A stretch of DNA of 64,000 nucleotides from Lysinibacillus sp. FSL K6-0232 (GCF_038008325.1 NZ_JBBOYW010000001.1:1044001-1108000), one strand, 5' to 3'. Numbered from the stretch's first letter, positions 16,677-26,564 are shown. Numbers and translations are program-made. Notes: generated by a model not told the origin, from the sequence alone.

Positions 16677-19600
16677 ATGTTCCTAAAACGACTAGAAATG
16701 ATTGGCTTTAAATCTTTTGCAGAGCGCATTGGCATTGATTTTGTACCTGGTGTTACAGCAGTTGTCGGACCAAATGGCAGTGGTAAAAGTAATGTCACTG
16801 ATGCGATTCGTTGGGTACTTGGGGAGCAATCGGCAAAGTCGTTACGTGGAGCAAAAATGGAAGATGTTATTTTTGCGGGAAGTGACTCTCGTAAGCCACT
16901 TAATTTTGCAGAGGTAACACTTGTATTAGATAATACAGACGAGCAACTTGCTTTTTCTTATACAGAAGTCAGTGTAACAAGACGCGTATACCGTTCAGGT
17001 GATAGTGAATATTTATTAAATAACCAACAGTGTCGCCTGAAGGATATTACGGACTTGTTTATGGATTCAGGACTTGGCAAAGAAGCATTTTCAATTATTT
17101 CACAAGGCCGTGTCGATGAAATTTTAAATAGCCGACCTGATGACCGACGTGCTATTTTTGAAGAGGCAGCTGGCGTATTAAAGTATAAAATAAGAAAAAA
17201 GAAGGCAGAGCATAAGCTTGTTGAAACAGATGAAAATTTGTATCGAGTATTAGACATTCTCCATGAATTAGACAACCGATTAGAGCCGCTTGAAATGCAG
17301 GCATCTAATGCAAAAGACTATGTACAAATGTCTACCGAGTTAAAAGATTTTGATATTGCGATTCTTGTGCATGATTTTAACAATTGTGCACAATCTTTGC
17401 ATGCACTGAAAGCTGAATTTACAGAGCTGTCTGCTACAGAACAGAAACAAGCACAAAATATTGCAGCTATTGATAAGCAGACAACAAATATCCGTAAGCT
17501 ATTAACAGAACTTGATACGTATTTGGATACTGCACAGGCTGAGCTTGTTGCTGCAACAATGGAGGTAGAGCGCTGGGATGGACGCAAGGCATTAATGGCT
17601 GAAAAGCGGCAAAATGCCTCCAATCAACTACAGCAGCTGCAAGGAGCCTTACAAGAGGCAAAGGCAGAGGTAGAAACACTGCTTGTGCAAGAGCAGGATA
17701 AAAAGGAGCAATTCTCTGAAAAGCAGCAAGCAGTTTTAACGCTTAAGCAAAGCATTAAGCAGCTAGAGCAATCATTAAATCGCTCAGTAACAGAAATTGA
17801 ACAAGAAATTGAAGACTATAAAAATCGTTATATTGATTCATTAAATGAAGAAGCAACCATTAAAAATGAATTAAAAAATATTGATCAGCAGTTAACACAG
17901 CATAAGGCAATGGCAGCGCGAATGTCTGACCAAACAGATGAAATTGGGCAGGAGCTTATGCAAATTATTGCTGAAAAAGATAAGTTAGTCGCTACTTATA
18001 CAACAACAGTGAACAACCTACAGGAAAAACTCGAACAGCATGATGCCTTACAACTACAATTAAAAGATAGTAATGCTAGCTTTACTGATAAGCAAGATAT
18101 GCTTTATAAGGCATATCAGCATCAACAGCAGCTCAAGGCTCGAAAGGATACACTTGCTGAGCTGGAGGCAGATTTTTCAGGCTTTTTCCAAGGTGTCAAA
18201 GAAGTCTTACTGGCACGTGATAAAGGTGAATTACAAGGTATTGAAGGCGCTGTTGCTGAGTTAATCCAAGTGGAGGGAAAGTTTTCACAAGCTATTGAAA
18301 CCGCATTAGGTGCAGCCTCTCAGCATATTGTGACAACGAATGAACGTCATGCACAGCAGGCGATCCATTGGTTAAAGCAAAAAAGGGCTGGGCGAGCTAC
18401 TTTTTTACCAAAGACGGTTATGAAGTCACGCAAAATTAATATAGCAACCATCCAACTGGCAACAGAGCATCCAGCGTTTATTCAAATGGCAGATGCCCTT
18501 GTAACATTTAATGAGGCTAATCGAACAATTGTTGAAAACCTTTTAGGTAATGTTATTGTAGCAGCAAATTTAGAAGGAGCTAGCCAAATTGCCAGATTAT
18601 GTGGGTTCCGTTACCGAGTTGTGACACTTGATGGGGATATTGTCAATGCAGGTGGTTCACTAACAGGAGGTGCAAGCAAACAGCAATCTTCCCTTTTCTC
18701 AAGAAAAGCTGAGCTAGATGATTTAATTGTTAAGCTAGAGTCGTTACAGAATTCCATTTACAGTGCTGAACAGGCTGTTGCGGCAGAGAAGGAAAAGCTT
18801 GCAACATTGAGAGAGCAGGTAGAGCAACTAAAGCTTGAGAGCGAGCAACTACGAAAAGCTGAAATGGAGCAGGCTGGGCGTATTCGTGAGCTTGAGGCAA
18901 TTGAAAAAAGCTTATCAGCGCGTGTATCCTTTGCCTCAACTGAAACGCAGGATGTAAAAACGCGTGAAGAAGCATTGCTAACACAAAAACAAATAGCAAC
19001 AGAGCGATTACACGCACTTGCAGCCGAGCTTGCTGACATTAATCGAACAGTAGAGCAATTAACAAAGGTCAAACTGCAAAGTGAAACGGAGAAAGATGTA
19101 CTACGTGAGCAGCTAGCTGAAAAGCGTTCACAATTAGCTGTTATGCAGGAACAAATGTCACAGGTGCAAATTGCAACAGCAGAGATAGCACTGCAATTAA
19201 ACAAAGCACAACAAAAAGTCGAAAATATTTCTCAGGAAATAGCATGGCTTCAATCTGATGCATCGACAAATCATTTAAGTGATGAAGAAATTGACGAGCA
19301 GGTTGTACAATGGAAGGCAACAAGAGATACGCTTCAAGCAACGATTTCTCAGAAAAAAGAAGACAAAGCAAAGCAACAGCAGGAGCTTGCAACATTAGAG
19401 GAGCAGTTGAAGGAAGTGCAACGTATTCATAAAGGATACCTTGAAGCAATACGTGCCAATGAGTTGAAACGAAGTCGTTTAGAATTTGAAATGGATAATT
19501 TCCAAGAGCAGCTTGAGGAAAATTATCAGCTCACAATCGAGGATGCAGAGGCAGAGGCTCTTATGATTGAGGATGAGGAGCATGTACGCCGACGTGTAAA

Positions 19601-20258
19601 GCTGCTTAAAAAATCAATTGAAGAGCTAGGCCCTGTTAATATTAGTGCGATTGAGGAATATGAACGAGTGCTTGAGCGTCATACCTTCTTAACAGAACAG
19701 CGTGAGGATTTACTTGCTGCACAGGAAACATTACATGAAGCGATTAAAGAAATGGATGAAGAAATGACATTGCGCTTTAGTGAAACGTTTTATGCGATTC
19801 GTGAGCAGTTTAAACAGGTATTCCGTGAATTATTTGGTGGCGGGCAAGCCGATTTAGTATTAATAGACCCACAAAATTTACTAGAAACAGGTATTGAAAT
19901 TGTTGCACAGCCACCAGGGAAAAAGCTGCAAAATTTAAGCCTGCTTTCTGGTGGTGAACGTGCACTAACAGCTATTGCTTTATTGTTCTCGATTTTAAAT
20001 ATACGCCCTGTTCCATTTTGTATTCTCGATGAGGTGGAGGCAGCGTTGGATGAAGCAAATGTTGTTCGTTATAGCCAATATTTGAAAAAATTTAGCCGTG
20101 ATACACAATTTATTGTTATTACACATCGTAAAGGAACAATGGAGGGAGCCGATGTTCTGTATGGTATAACAATGCAGGAATCAGGTGTATCCAAGCTGGT
20201 ATCAGTCAAATTAGAAGATGAACCCGTACTTGCGGAGCAAAGGAGCAAACAAGGATGA
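16677..20258 (+). CDS. smc: Chromosome partition protein SMC
   Basis: An 1193-residue condensin subunit. The N-terminal head has Walker A GPNGSGKSN (32-40). Two long coiled coils flank a hinge (about 510-680, with LEADFSGFFQGVKEVL at its start and GGSLTGGAS at its end). The C-terminal head has LSGGERALTAIALLF and Walker B CILDEVEAALDEAN. It forms an ATP-gated ring with ScpA/ScpB, which are not in the window, and compacts the chromosome. The start follows AGAGGAGG. The stop overlaps the ftsY start by 4 bases. Confidence 0.95.
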   Translation: MFLKRLEMIGFKSFAERIGIDFVPGVTAVVGPNGSGKSNVTDAIRWVLGEQSAKSLRGAKMEDVIFAGSDSRKPLNFAEVTLVLDNTDEQLAFSYTEVSVTRRVYRSGDSEYLLNNQQCRLKDITDLFMDSGLGKEAFSIISQGRVDEILNSRPDDRRAIFEEAAGVLKYKIRKKKAEHKLVETDENLYRVLDILHELDNRLEPLEMQASNAKDYVQMSTELKDFDIAILVHDFNNCAQSLHALKAEFTELSATEQKQAQNIAAIDKQTTNIRKLLTELDTYLDTAQAELVAATMEVERWDGRKALMAEKRQNASNQLQQLQGALQEAKAEVETLLVQEQDKKEQFSEKQQAVLTLKQSIKQLEQSLNRSVTEIEQEIEDYKNRYIDSLNEEATIKNELKNIDQQLTQHKAMAARMSDQTDEIGQELMQIIAEKDKLVATYTTTVNNLQEKLEQHDALQLQLKDSNASFTDKQDMLYKAYQHQQQLKARKDTLAELEADFSGFFQGVKEVLLARDKGELQGIEGAVAELIQVEGKFSQAIETALGAASQHIVTTNERHAQQAIHWLKQKRAGRATFLPKTVMKSRKINIATIQLATEHPAFIQMADALVTFNEANRTIVENLLGNVIVAANLEGASQIARLCGFRYRVVTLDGDIVNAGGSLTGGASKQQSSLFSRKAELDDLIVKLESLQNSIYSAEQAVAAEKEKLATLREQVEQLKLESEQLRKAEMEQAGRIRELEAIEKSLSARVSFASTETQDVKTREEALLTQKQIATERLHALAAELADINRTVEQLTKVKLQSETEKDVLREQLAEKRSQLAVMQEQMSQVQIATAEIALQLNKAQQKVENISQEIAWLQSDASTNHLSDEEIDEQVVQWKATRDTLQATISQKKEDKAKQQQELATLEEQLKEVQRIHKGYLEAIRANELKRSRLEFEMDNFQEQLEENYQLTIEDAEAEALMIEDEEHVRRRVKLLKKSIEELGPVNISAIEEYERVLERHTFLTEQREDLLAAQETLHEAIKEMDEEMTLRFSETFYAIREQFKQVFRELFGGGQADLVLIDPQNLLETGIEIVAQPPGKKLQNLSLLSGGERALTAIALLFSILNIRPVPFCILDEVEAALDEANVVRYSQYLKKFSRDTQFIVITHRKGTMEGADVLYGITMQESGVSKLVSVKLEDEPVLAEQRSKQG

Positions 20259-21499
20259 GTTTTTTTAAACGTTTAAAAGATAAATTAATAGGCAATCCAG
20301 CAGAGGAAGAAAAACTGCAAGAGCAAGAGCTTGAGCAGGATGCCGAACAGCAAGAGCAGGCAGAGTCTAGTGAGCCTGCTACGATTGAAGTGGAAACGGT
20401 GGAAGCACCTGACGCAGTGTTGCCAGTAATCGACAATGAGCAGGAAGAGGAACCTCAGGCTGTTGTGGAGGAGCAGCAGGAAGTACAGGAGCTAGCGGTT
20501 ATTGAGGAGGAGCCAGTGGAAGAGAAAAAGCCTTCTGCTTGGTCTATTACTCAAAAATTCAAGGCAGGGCTTGAAAAAACTCGTAATTCCTTTACATCTA
20601 AAGTCAATGACCTTGTTGCACGCTATCGTAAAGTCGATGAGGACTTCTTTGAGGAATTAGAGGATTTATTATTACAAGCAGATGTTGGCTTTGAAACAGT
20701 GATGGAACTGATGGATAAATTACGCTTTGAGGTTCAACGTAAAAATATAAAAGATACAAATGGCATTCAAGCTGTTATTTCTGAGAAGCTTGTCGAAATT
20801 TATGAGCAAGGTGAGGACGATTTAATTGAGCTAAATATGCAGCCTGATGGTGAGCTAACAGTTATATTATTTGTTGGTGTAAATGGTGTTGGGAAAACAA
20901 CAACAATTGGCAAGCTTGCTCATCGTCTAAAATCTCAAGGGAAAACGGTTGTGTTAGCAGCAGGTGATACATTCCGTGCGGGTGCGATTGATCAATTGCA
21001 AGTATGGGGAGATCGAGTTGACTGCGAGGTTATTAAACAATCAGAGGGCTCTGACCCAGCAGCTGTGATGTATGATGCGATTCGTGCAGCCAAAAATAGA
21101 AAAGCAGATGTGTTAATTTGTGATACGGCTGGACGCTTGCAAAATAAAGTAAACTTAATGAACGAGCTTGAAAAGGTGCATCGTGTTATTTCACGAGAAA
21201 TTCCAAATGCACCACATGAGGTCTTATTAGCATTAGACGCAACGACAGGCCAGAATGCACTTGTACAAGCACAAACATTTAAAGAAGCAACAAATGTAAC
21301 AGGGATTGTATTAACGAAGCTGGATGGTACAGCTAAGGGCGGTATTGTACTGGCAATTCGTCACAAGCTGCATATTCCAGTAAAATTTGTTGGTCTAGGT
21401 GAGAAAATGGATGATTTACAGCCATTTGATGCAGAACGCTATGTTTATGGTTTATTTGCAGAGGGCTTAGATAAAGAGCTACAAAATAGCGAAGATTAA
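20255..21499 (+). CDS. ftsY: Signal recognition particle receptor FtsY
   Basis: A 414-residue protein. A very acidic, Glu/Gln-rich N-terminal stretch (about 15-90) precedes the NG domain: GVNGVGKTTTIGKLA (G1), DTFRAGA, DTAGRLQ (G3) and TKLDGTAKGG (G4). It docks ribosome-SRP complexes at the membrane. It overlaps smc by ATGA, which indicates coupling. The acidic N-terminus is longer than in B. subtilis FtsY (329 residues), which accounts for most of the size difference. Confidence 0.93.
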   Translation: MSFFKRLKDKLIGNPAEEEKLQEQELEQDAEQQEQAESSEPATIEVETVEAPDAVLPVIDNEQEEEPQAVVEEQQEVQELAVIEEEPVEEKKPSAWSITQKFKAGLEKTRNSFTSKVNDLVARYRKVDEDFFEELEDLLLQADVGFETVMELMDKLRFEVQRKNIKDTNGIQAVISEKLVEIYEQGEDDLIELNMQPDGELTVILFVGVNGVGKTTTIGKLAHRLKSQGKTVVLAAGDTFRAGAIDQLQVWGDRVDCEVIKQSEGSDPAAVMYDAIRAAKNRKADVLICDTAGRLQNKVNLMNELEKVHRVISREIPNAPHEVLLALDATTGQNALVQAQTFKEATNVTGIVLTKLDGTAKGGIVLAIRHKLHIPVKFVGLGEKMDDLQPFDAERYVYGLFAEGLDKELQNSED

Positions 21500-21614
21500 T
21501 TGTCATAACTGCGATAAAGCGCTTGGGCTGTAGGAAAGGTGAATGACCTTGTTGAAAGAGGAAATACTAGCGGACGGTACGCTACAATGAAGACTTTTAG
21601 ACAAGGAGATTACC

Positions 21615-21644
21615 TTGACACAGATGGGCGCCTTTCGTTATGAT
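21615..21644 (+). promoter_or_regulatory. Probable sigma-A promoter for ylxM-ffh
   Basis: Consensus TTGACA (21615-21620), an 18-base spacer and TATGAT (21639-21644), 33 bases before ylxM. It lies in the 178-base gap after ftsY. Confidence 0.6.
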
Positions 21645-21677
21645 ACAAATGACTAATAGCGGGAGGAGAAATATTCG

Positions 21678-22013
21678 ATGCTACTTGAAAAAACAACACG
21701 CATGAACTTTCTCTTCGACTTTTATCAAGCATTATTAACAGATAAGCAAAGAAGTTATATGGAGCTCTATTATTTAGATGATAATTCACTAGGAGAAATT
21801 GCTGAATCCTATGGAGTTTCACGTCAAGCTGTTTACGATAATATTCGTCGAACAGAGGCGATGCTTGAGGAATATGAAGAAAAATTATGTTTACTTGAAA
21901 AATTTCAACAACGTACCCAAATGCTTGCACAGCTAACAGAGGGGATTACGAAACAAAGTATGACAATGGAAGAGCAGCTAGCGCTTATTGAACAGTTGAA
22001 AGAATGGGATTAG
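21678..22013 (+). CDS. ylxM: YlxM family SRP-associated HTH protein
   Basis: A 111-residue protein of the UPF0122/YlxM family. A sigma70 region 4-like helix-turn-helix covers about residues 18-60: [17 protein letters not shown], then [19 protein letters not shown]. In streptococci YlxM modulates SRP and FtsY GTPase activity; whether it binds DNA is unclear. The ATG follows GGGAGGAG. It is 12 bases before ffh, the usual pairing. Confidence 0.9.
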   Translation: MLLEKTTRMNFLFDFYQALLTDKQRSYMELYYLDDNSLGEIAESYGVSRQAVYDNIRRTEAMLEEYEEKLCLLEKFQQRTQMLAQLTEGITKQSMTMEEQLALIEQLKEWD

Positions 22014-22025
22014 GAGGCGAAGGCA

Positions 22026-23384
22026 ATGGCTTTTGAAGGATTAGCGGAACGACTCCAAGGAACGATCCAAAAGATTAAAGGCAAAGGGAAAGTATCAGAG
22101 CAAGATGTAAAAGAAATGATGCGAGAAGTCCGATTTGCTTTAATTGAGGCGGATGTTAACTTAAAAGTAGTCAAAGAATTCGTAAAAAAGGTGAGTGAGC
22201 GTGCTGTTGGTGTAGATGTTATGCAAAGCTTAACACCAGGTCAGCAAGTCATTAAAATTGTACAGGATGAATTAACAGCATTAATGGGTGGCGAACAAAG
22301 CCCCATTAAATTTAATACAAAGCCGCCAACTGTTATTATGATGGTTGGGCTGCAAGGTGCAGGGAAAACAACAACTACAGGTAAACTGGCGAATATTTTA
22401 CGAAAAAAATATAATCGTAAACCATTACTAGTTGCCGCTGACGTTTATCGCCCAGCAGCTGTTCAACAATTACAGACGTTAGGGAAACAGTTATCTTTAC
22501 CTGTTTTTTCGTTAGGCACTGATATATCCCCTGTGGAAATCGCACGGCAGGCAATGGAGAAAGCGAAAGAAGAGCATCATGATGTCGTGATTATTGATAC
22601 AGCGGGTCGTCTGCATATAGATGAGGACTTAATGCAGGAATTAAAAGATATTCGTGCATTAAAAGAACCAGATGAAGTATTCCTTGTGGTCGATGCAATG
22701 ACAGGTCAGGATGCTGTCAATGTAGCAGAGAGCTTTAATGAAGCAATCGGTATTACAGGGGTCGTGTTAACAAAGCTTGATGGCGATACACGTGGTGGTG
22801 CAGCACTCTCCATTCGTTCCGTTACAGAGAAACCAATTAAGTTTGTCGGAATGGGCGAAAAAATGGATGCGCTTGAGCCATTCCATCCAGAGCGTATGGC
22901 ATCACGTATTCTTGGCATGGGTGATGTGCTATCACTTATTGAAAAAGCACAAGCAAATGTGGATGAGGCAAAGGCGAAGGAACTTGAAGAAAAATTCAAA
23001 TCCCAAACCTTTACATTTGATGATTTTGTAGAGCAATTACAGCAAGTAAAAAAAATGGGCCCATTAGATGAAATTTTAAAAATGCTTCCAGGCGCTAACA
23101 AAATAAAAGGCTTAGATAATGTAAAAGTAGATGACAAGCAAATGGGTCGTGTAGAAGCCATTATCTATTCAATGACGCCTGCTGAAAAGACCAACCCAGA
23201 GATTATTAATGGTAGCCGTAAAAAGCGTATTGCAAAAGGCTCAGGAACGTCTATTCAAGAGGTTAATCGTTTACTTAAGCAATTTGATGATATGAAAAAA
23301 ATGATGAAGCAAATGACTGGTATGGCGAGTGGCAAAGGAAAGAAAAAAATGAAATTACCAGGCCTTGATTCATTGTTTAAATAA
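22026..23384 (+). CDS. ffh: Signal recognition particle protein Ffh
   Basis: A 452-residue SRP54 homologue. The N and GTPase domains have GLQGAGKTTTTGKLA, DVYRPAAVQQL, DTAGRLH and TKLDGDTRGG. The C-terminal Met-rich M domain (about 310-452; FDDMKKMMKQM, GKKKMKLPGL) binds signal sequences and 4.5S/6S-type SRP RNA. It works with FtsY, encoded just upstream. The ATG follows AGGAGGCGAAGGCA. Confidence 0.95.
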   Translation: MAFEGLAERLQGTIQKIKGKGKVSEQDVKEMMREVRFALIEADVNLKVVKEFVKKVSERAVGVDVMQSLTPGQQVIKIVQDELTALMGGEQSPIKFNTKPPTVIMMVGLQGAGKTTTTGKLANILRKKYNRKPLLVAADVYRPAAVQQLQTLGKQLSLPVFSLGTDISPVEIARQAMEKAKEEHHDVVIIDTAGRLHIDEDLMQELKDIRALKEPDEVFLVVDAMTGQDAVNVAESFNEAIGITGVVLTKLDGDTRGGAALSIRSVTEKPIKFVGMGEKMDALEPFHPERMASRILGMGDVLSLIEKAQANVDEAKAKELEEKFKSQTFTFDDFVEQLQQVKKMGPLDEILKMLPGANKIKGLDNVKVDDKQMGRVEAIIYSMTPAEKTNPEIINGSRKKRIAKGSGTSIQEVNRLLKQFDDMKKMMKQMTGMASGKGKKKMKLPGLDSLFK

Positions 23385-23411
23385 TAATTTATAGGTGTTA
23401 AGAAAAAACAC

Positions 23412-23440
23412 TTTACAAACAACCTAAACATTGATAATAT
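23412..23440 (+). promoter_or_regulatory. Possible promoter for rpsP
   Basis: TTTACA (23412-23417), a 17-base spacer and TAATAT (23435-23440), 38 bases before rpsP. No terminator separates ffh from rpsP, so read-through is also likely. Confidence 0.4.
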
Positions 23441-23478
23441 ACTATCTTGTGTGAAACTTATTCGGAGGTGCTATTAAA

Positions 23479-23751
23479 ATGGCAGTTAAAATTCGCTTAA
23501 AACGTATGGGAGCTAAAAAATCTCCTTTCTATCGTATCGTAGTTGCAGACGCTCGTTCACCACGTGATGGTCGTCAAATTGAAACAGTAGGTACTTACAA
23601 CCCACTAACTCAACCAGCTACTGTAAACATTGATGAAGAGAAAGCTCTTAAATGGTTAGCTGACGGTGCAAAACCATCAGATACAGTGCGTAACCTGTTC
23701 TCAGAACAAGGTATCATGGAAAAATTCCATAACCAAAAATTCAGTAAATAA
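23479..23751 (+). CDS. rpsP: 30S ribosomal protein S16
   Basis: A 90-residue basic protein starting [20 protein letters not shown], the S16 signature, with [10 protein letters not shown] and [10 protein letters not shown]. The ATG follows CGGAGGTG. It is first in the rpsP-khpA-rimM-trmD-rplS group, which combines ribosomal proteins with RNA-maturation enzymes. Confidence 0.96.
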   Translation: MAVKIRLKRMGAKKSPFYRIVVADARSPRDGRQIETVGTYNPLTQPATVNIDEEKALKWLADGAKPSDTVRNLFSEQGIMEKFHNQKFSK

Positions 23752-23766
23752 TCGGGGGCGACGTCT

Positions 23767-24000
23767 TTGAAGCAGCTGATTGAAGCAATCGTTTTACCAC
23801 TAGTCGATTATCCACAGGAAGTTCGTATTGAAACGGATGAAAATGCAAATCGAATTGTTTATAAACTTTTTGTTCATCCAGAGGATCGAGGGAAAGTCAT
23901 AGGCAAGCAAGGGCGAGTAGCGAAAGCAATTCGTACAATTGTTTATTCAGCGGCAGGTAGTCACCATCAAAAGAAGACCTACGTCGATATATTGGATTAA
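23767..24000 (+). CDS. khpA: RNA-binding KH-domain protein KhpA (YlqC)
   Basis: A 77-residue single KH domain protein with the GKVIGKQGRVAKAIRTI loop. KhpA pairs with KhpB/Jag to bind RNAs and influences cell size and division in related bacteria. The start is a TTG with only a weak upstream ribosome site (CGGGGGCGAC), 15 bases after rpsP. In B. subtilis ylqD would come next, but here a gene-free 173-base stretch with a terminator follows. Confidence 0.88.
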   Translation: MKQLIEAIVLPLVDYPQEVRIETDENANRIVYKLFVHPEDRGKVIGKQGRVAKAIRTIVYSAAGSHHQKKTYVDILD

Positions 24001-24063
24001 TAGAAAAGATTTTGTCATGTTTAGCACAAGTTTTGAAACGTTCAAATAGCTATTGTTAGATAG

Positions 24064-24092
24064 TTGGAGCGGACTTGTATGGCATGTATAAA
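24064..24092 (+). promoter_or_regulatory. Possible promoter between khpA and rimM
   Basis: TTGGAG (24064-24069), a 17-base spacer and TATAAA (24087-24092). A transcript from here would meet the terminator at 24105 almost at once, so it would be either a short RNA or an attenuated rimM message. Confidence 0.35.
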
Positions 24093-24104
24093 ATCTGGAC
24101 GAAG

Positions 24105-24137
24105 GAGGAGGGAGCTTGTTGGTTCCTTCCTCTTTTT
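24105..24137 (+). terminator. Internal terminator between khpA and rimM
   Basis: An 11-bp stem (24105-24115 with 24122-24132), two G-T wobbles, 6-base loop TTGTTG, then TTTTT (24133-24137). It is a strong-looking terminator inside the rpsP-rplS gene group. Confidence 0.75.
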
Positions 24138-24173
24138 AGCATAGGAGTACGTTTTAATTGAGGTGATAGTTGA

Positions 24174-24689
24174 ATGGAATGGTTTAATGTAGGGCGTATT
24201 GTCAATACACACGGCATTCGTGGTGAAGTGCGTGTTTTATCGACAACAGACTTTGAAGAAGAGCGCTTTGCGGTGGGTAATAAACTCGCTGCCTTTAAAA
24301 AAGACGATAAAAAGCCAACATGGGTAACAATTGAAGCTGTACGCCGTCATAAAAACTTTATTTTATTAACATTTGAAGGCATGAACAATATTAACCTTGT
24401 CGAGCCATTTAAAGAAGGTATGTTAAAAATCACAAAGGATCAAATGACAGATGATTTACTTGAAGAAAACGAATATTTCTTCCATGAGATCATCGGCTGT
24501 ACAGTAGTTTCTGAGGAAGGTGCAACAATTGGTATTGTAGCTGATATTCTTCAAACGGGAGCAAATGATGTCTGGGTAGTGAAAGGCTCAAAAAAAGAGC
24601 ATTACATCCCTTATATAGAAGATATCGTAAAAGATATCGATGTGGAGGATAAGAAAATTGTTATCCATGTGATGGAAGGTTTATTATGA
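24174..24689 (+). CDS. rimM: Ribosome maturation factor RimM
   Basis: A 171-residue protein: N-terminal RimM barrel ([18 protein letters not shown]) and C-terminal PRC-barrel domain ([12 protein letters not shown] to YIPYIEDIV). It assists 30S assembly near S19 and the 16S head. The ATG follows TGAGGTGATAGTTGA. The stop overlaps trmD by 4 bases. Confidence 0.94.
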   Translation: MEWFNVGRIVNTHGIRGEVRVLSTTDFEEERFAVGNKLAAFKKDDKKPTWVTIEAVRRHKNFILLTFEGMNNINLVEPFKEGMLKITKDQMTDDLLEENEYFFHEIIGCTVVSEEGATIGIVADILQTGANDVWVVKGSKKEHYIPYIEDIVKDIDVEDKKIVIHVMEGLL

Positions 24690-25426
24690 TGAATATTCAT
24701 GTTTTAAGTTTGTTTCCTGAGATGTTCTCAGGTGTCTTTGGGGCATCTATCTTAAAAAAGGCACAGGAAAAGGGCGCTGTAAAGCTAGAGGTAACAGATA
24801 TACGTGCGTTTTCAGGGAACAAGCATCATCAAGTTGACGATTATCCATATGGTGGCGGCGCAGGTATGGTATTAAAGCCTGAGCCGATGTTTCAGGCTGT
24901 TGAGGCAATTACAGCTGGCAAACAACCACGTATTATTTTAATGTGTCCTCAAGGTGAACGCTTTACACAAAAAAAAGCAGAGGAACTGGCGCAAGAAAAA
25001 GAACTAGTCTTTTTATGTGGTCATTATGAAGGCTATGATGAGCGCATTCGCCAGCATCTTGTCACAGACGAGATTTCCATTGGAGATTTTGTTTTAACGG
25101 GTGGAGAGCTAGGAGCAATGACGGTTATTGATAGCGTAGTACGGCTACTACCAGGCGTATTAGGTCAGGAGGATTCACACATACAGGATTCCTTTTCAAC
25201 AGGCTTGCTAGAGCATCCTCATTATACACGACCAGCAGAATTTCGAGGGATGAAAGTGCCTGATGTTTTATTATCAGGCAATCATGCTAAAATTGCACAA
25301 TGGCGTGAGGAGCAATCACTGCAAAGAACATTTGAGCGCCGACCTGACCTTTTAGAGCATTACCCATTAACAGACAAGCAAAATTTATATCTAGAAAAAT
25401 TAAAAAACAACAATAAAGATGCTTGA
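24686..25426 (+). CDS. trmD: tRNA (guanine-N1)-methyltransferase TrmD
   Basis: A 246-residue SPOUT-family enzyme that makes m1G37 in tRNA. The knot and AdoMet site are visible in [25 protein letters not shown] and [14 protein letters not shown]. Catalytic Asp lies in GQEDSH. Two neighbouring ATGs (24686, 24689) could start it; the first overlaps the rimM stop. The leader of rplS follows. Confidence 0.95.
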   Translation: MMNIHVLSLFPEMFSGVFGASILKKAQEKGAVKLEVTDIRAFSGNKHHQVDDYPYGGGAGMVLKPEPMFQAVEAITAGKQPRIILMCPQGERFTQKKAEELAQEKELVFLCGHYEGYDERIRQHLVTDEISIGDFVLTGGELGAMTVIDSVVRLLPGVLGQEDSHIQDSFSTGLLEHPHYTRPAEFRGMKVPDVLLSGNHAKIAQWREEQSLQRTFERRPDLLEHYPLTDKQNLYLEKLKNNNKDA

Positions 25427-25439
25427 TTGCTTGCTTTAT

Positions 25440-25541
25440 TTATGATAACATCTAATCTGTACTTCTATGTGAAGTGCTGAATTACGGTGTTCCGCTGTGG
25501 CATAAATTGCGTGCAAGAGCATCTGTCTAAGGAGAGAAAAC
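25440..25541 (+). ncRNA. Probable ribosomal protein L19 leader (rplS 5' UTR)
   Basis: The 118 bases between trmD and rplS hold a perfectly paired 7-bp hairpin (25458-25464 with 25470-25476, loop TATGT), a second hairpin around ACGG-TGTT-CCGCTGT and a third around TGCATAA/GCGTGCA-like pairs before the Shine-Dalgarno AAGGAGAG. An L19 leader element is known upstream of rplS in B. subtilis. I assign it by position and structure, without a covariance search. Confidence 0.5.
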
Positions 25542-25544
25542 ACA

Positions 25545-25889
25545 ATGTCAAACATTATTGCAGAAATTACAAAATCTCAGCTTCGCACTGATCTACCAAC
25601 TTTCCGTCCTGGTGATACTGTTAAGGTACACGTGAAAGTTGTAGAGGGTACTCGTGAGCGTATCCAAGTTTTCGAAGGTGTCGTAATTAAACGTCGTGGT
25701 GGCGGAATTAGCGAAACTTTCACAGTTCGTAAAATTTCTTACGGTGTAGGTGTTGAGCGTACATTCCCTGTACACACACCAAAAATCGCTAACTTAGAAG
25801 TTGTACGTCGTGGTAAAGTACGTCGTGCTAAACTTTACTACCTACGTAACCTACGTGGTAAAGCTGCTCGTATTAAAGAAATTCGATAA
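25545..25889 (+). CDS. rplS: 50S ribosomal protein L19
   Basis: A 114-residue protein. It carries [20 protein letters not shown] and [12 protein letters not shown], and ends with the basic [19 protein letters not shown]. It sits at the 30S-50S interface. The ATG follows AAGGAGAG. A terminator follows the gene. Confidence 0.96.
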   Translation: MSNIIAEITKSQLRTDLPTFRPGDTVKVHVKVVEGTRERIQVFEGVVIKRRGGGISETFTVRKISYGVGVERTFPVHTPKIANLEVVRRGKVRRAKLYYLRNLRGKAARIKEIR

Positions 25890-25897
25890 TTATGGTT

Positions 25898-25936
25898 TAA
25901 AAGGGAGGGGCTTGTACACAAGTCCCTTTTCTTTTT
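25898..25936 (+). terminator. Intrinsic terminator after rplS
   Basis: GGGGCTTGT / ACAAGTCCC (about 25907-25915 and 25918-25926) with A-rich left and T-rich right flanks (TTTTCTTTTT). Confidence 0.75.
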
Positions 25937-25938
25937 GC

Positions 25939-25968
25939 TTGTCATCTTAATTTACTATCATCTAAAAT
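25939..25968 (+). promoter_or_regulatory. Probable promoter for lepB
   Basis: TTGTCA (25939-25944), an 18-base spacer and TAAAAT (25963-25968), 27 bases before lepB. The inverted repeat CTATCA/TGATAG flanks the -10. Confidence 0.5.
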
Positions 25969-25994
25969 AGTGATAGACAAGGGGGCAGTGCTCG

Positions 25995-26558
25995 ATGGAA
26001 AAACAAGTAAAAGAAAAAAATGAGTTATGGGAATGGACAAAGGCACTATTAATTGCATTTGCGATTGCAGCAATTATTCGATATTTTTTATTTACACCGA
26101 TTGCGGTTGATGGAGAGTCTATGATGCCAACCCTTGAAGATGGCGATCGTATGATTGTCAACAAAATTGGTTATAAAATAGGTGAGCCAAAACGCTTCGA
26201 TATCGTAGTCTTTCATGCACCTGAGCAAAAAAATTACATAAAGCGTGTTATTGGATTGCCAGGGGATACGTTAGAATATAGAGATGACCAATTGTATATT
26301 AATGGTGAGCCGATAGATGAACCCTATTTAGATGCCTATAAAGCACAAGTGACTGGGGGAACCTTAACAGAAGATTTTACTTTAAAGGATATTGATGTTT
26401 CCTTAGATACGATTCCTGAAGGGTATGTTTTTGTTATGGGGGATAATCGTCGAAATAGTAAAGATAGTCGCCATATTGGTCTTGTTGAACAAAAGGAAAT
26501 TATCGGTAACACTAGTTTGATTTTCTGGCCGTTTAGTGACATAAAAATTGTAAAGTAA
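25995..26558 (+). CDS. lepB: Signal peptidase I
   Basis: A 187-residue Gram-positive type SPase I with one N-terminal membrane anchor (about 16-35). Catalytic Ser42 lies in DGESMMPTL and Lys83 in [11 protein letters not shown], with the C-terminal [12 protein letters not shown] box. It cleaves Sec and Tat signal peptides outside the membrane. The ATG follows AAGGGGGCAG. B. subtilis has no signal peptidase between rplS and rbgA; terminators on both sides here make it a single-gene unit. Confidence 0.93.
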   Translation: MEKQVKEKNELWEWTKALLIAFAIAAIIRYFLFTPIAVDGESMMPTLEDGDRMIVNKIGYKIGEPKRFDIVVFHAPEQKNYIKRVIGLPGDTLEYRDDQLYINGEPIDEPYLDAYKAQVTGGTLTEDFTLKDIDVSLDTIPEGYVFVMGDNRRNSKDSRHIGLVEQKEIIGNTSLIFWPFSDIKIVK

Positions 26559-26564
26559 TACAAG

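Noticed and set aside
18758..19204. A 148-codon minus-strand frame opposite smc
   Set aside because: Ser/Cys-rich translation of the antisense of a coiled-coil region, a usual artefact.
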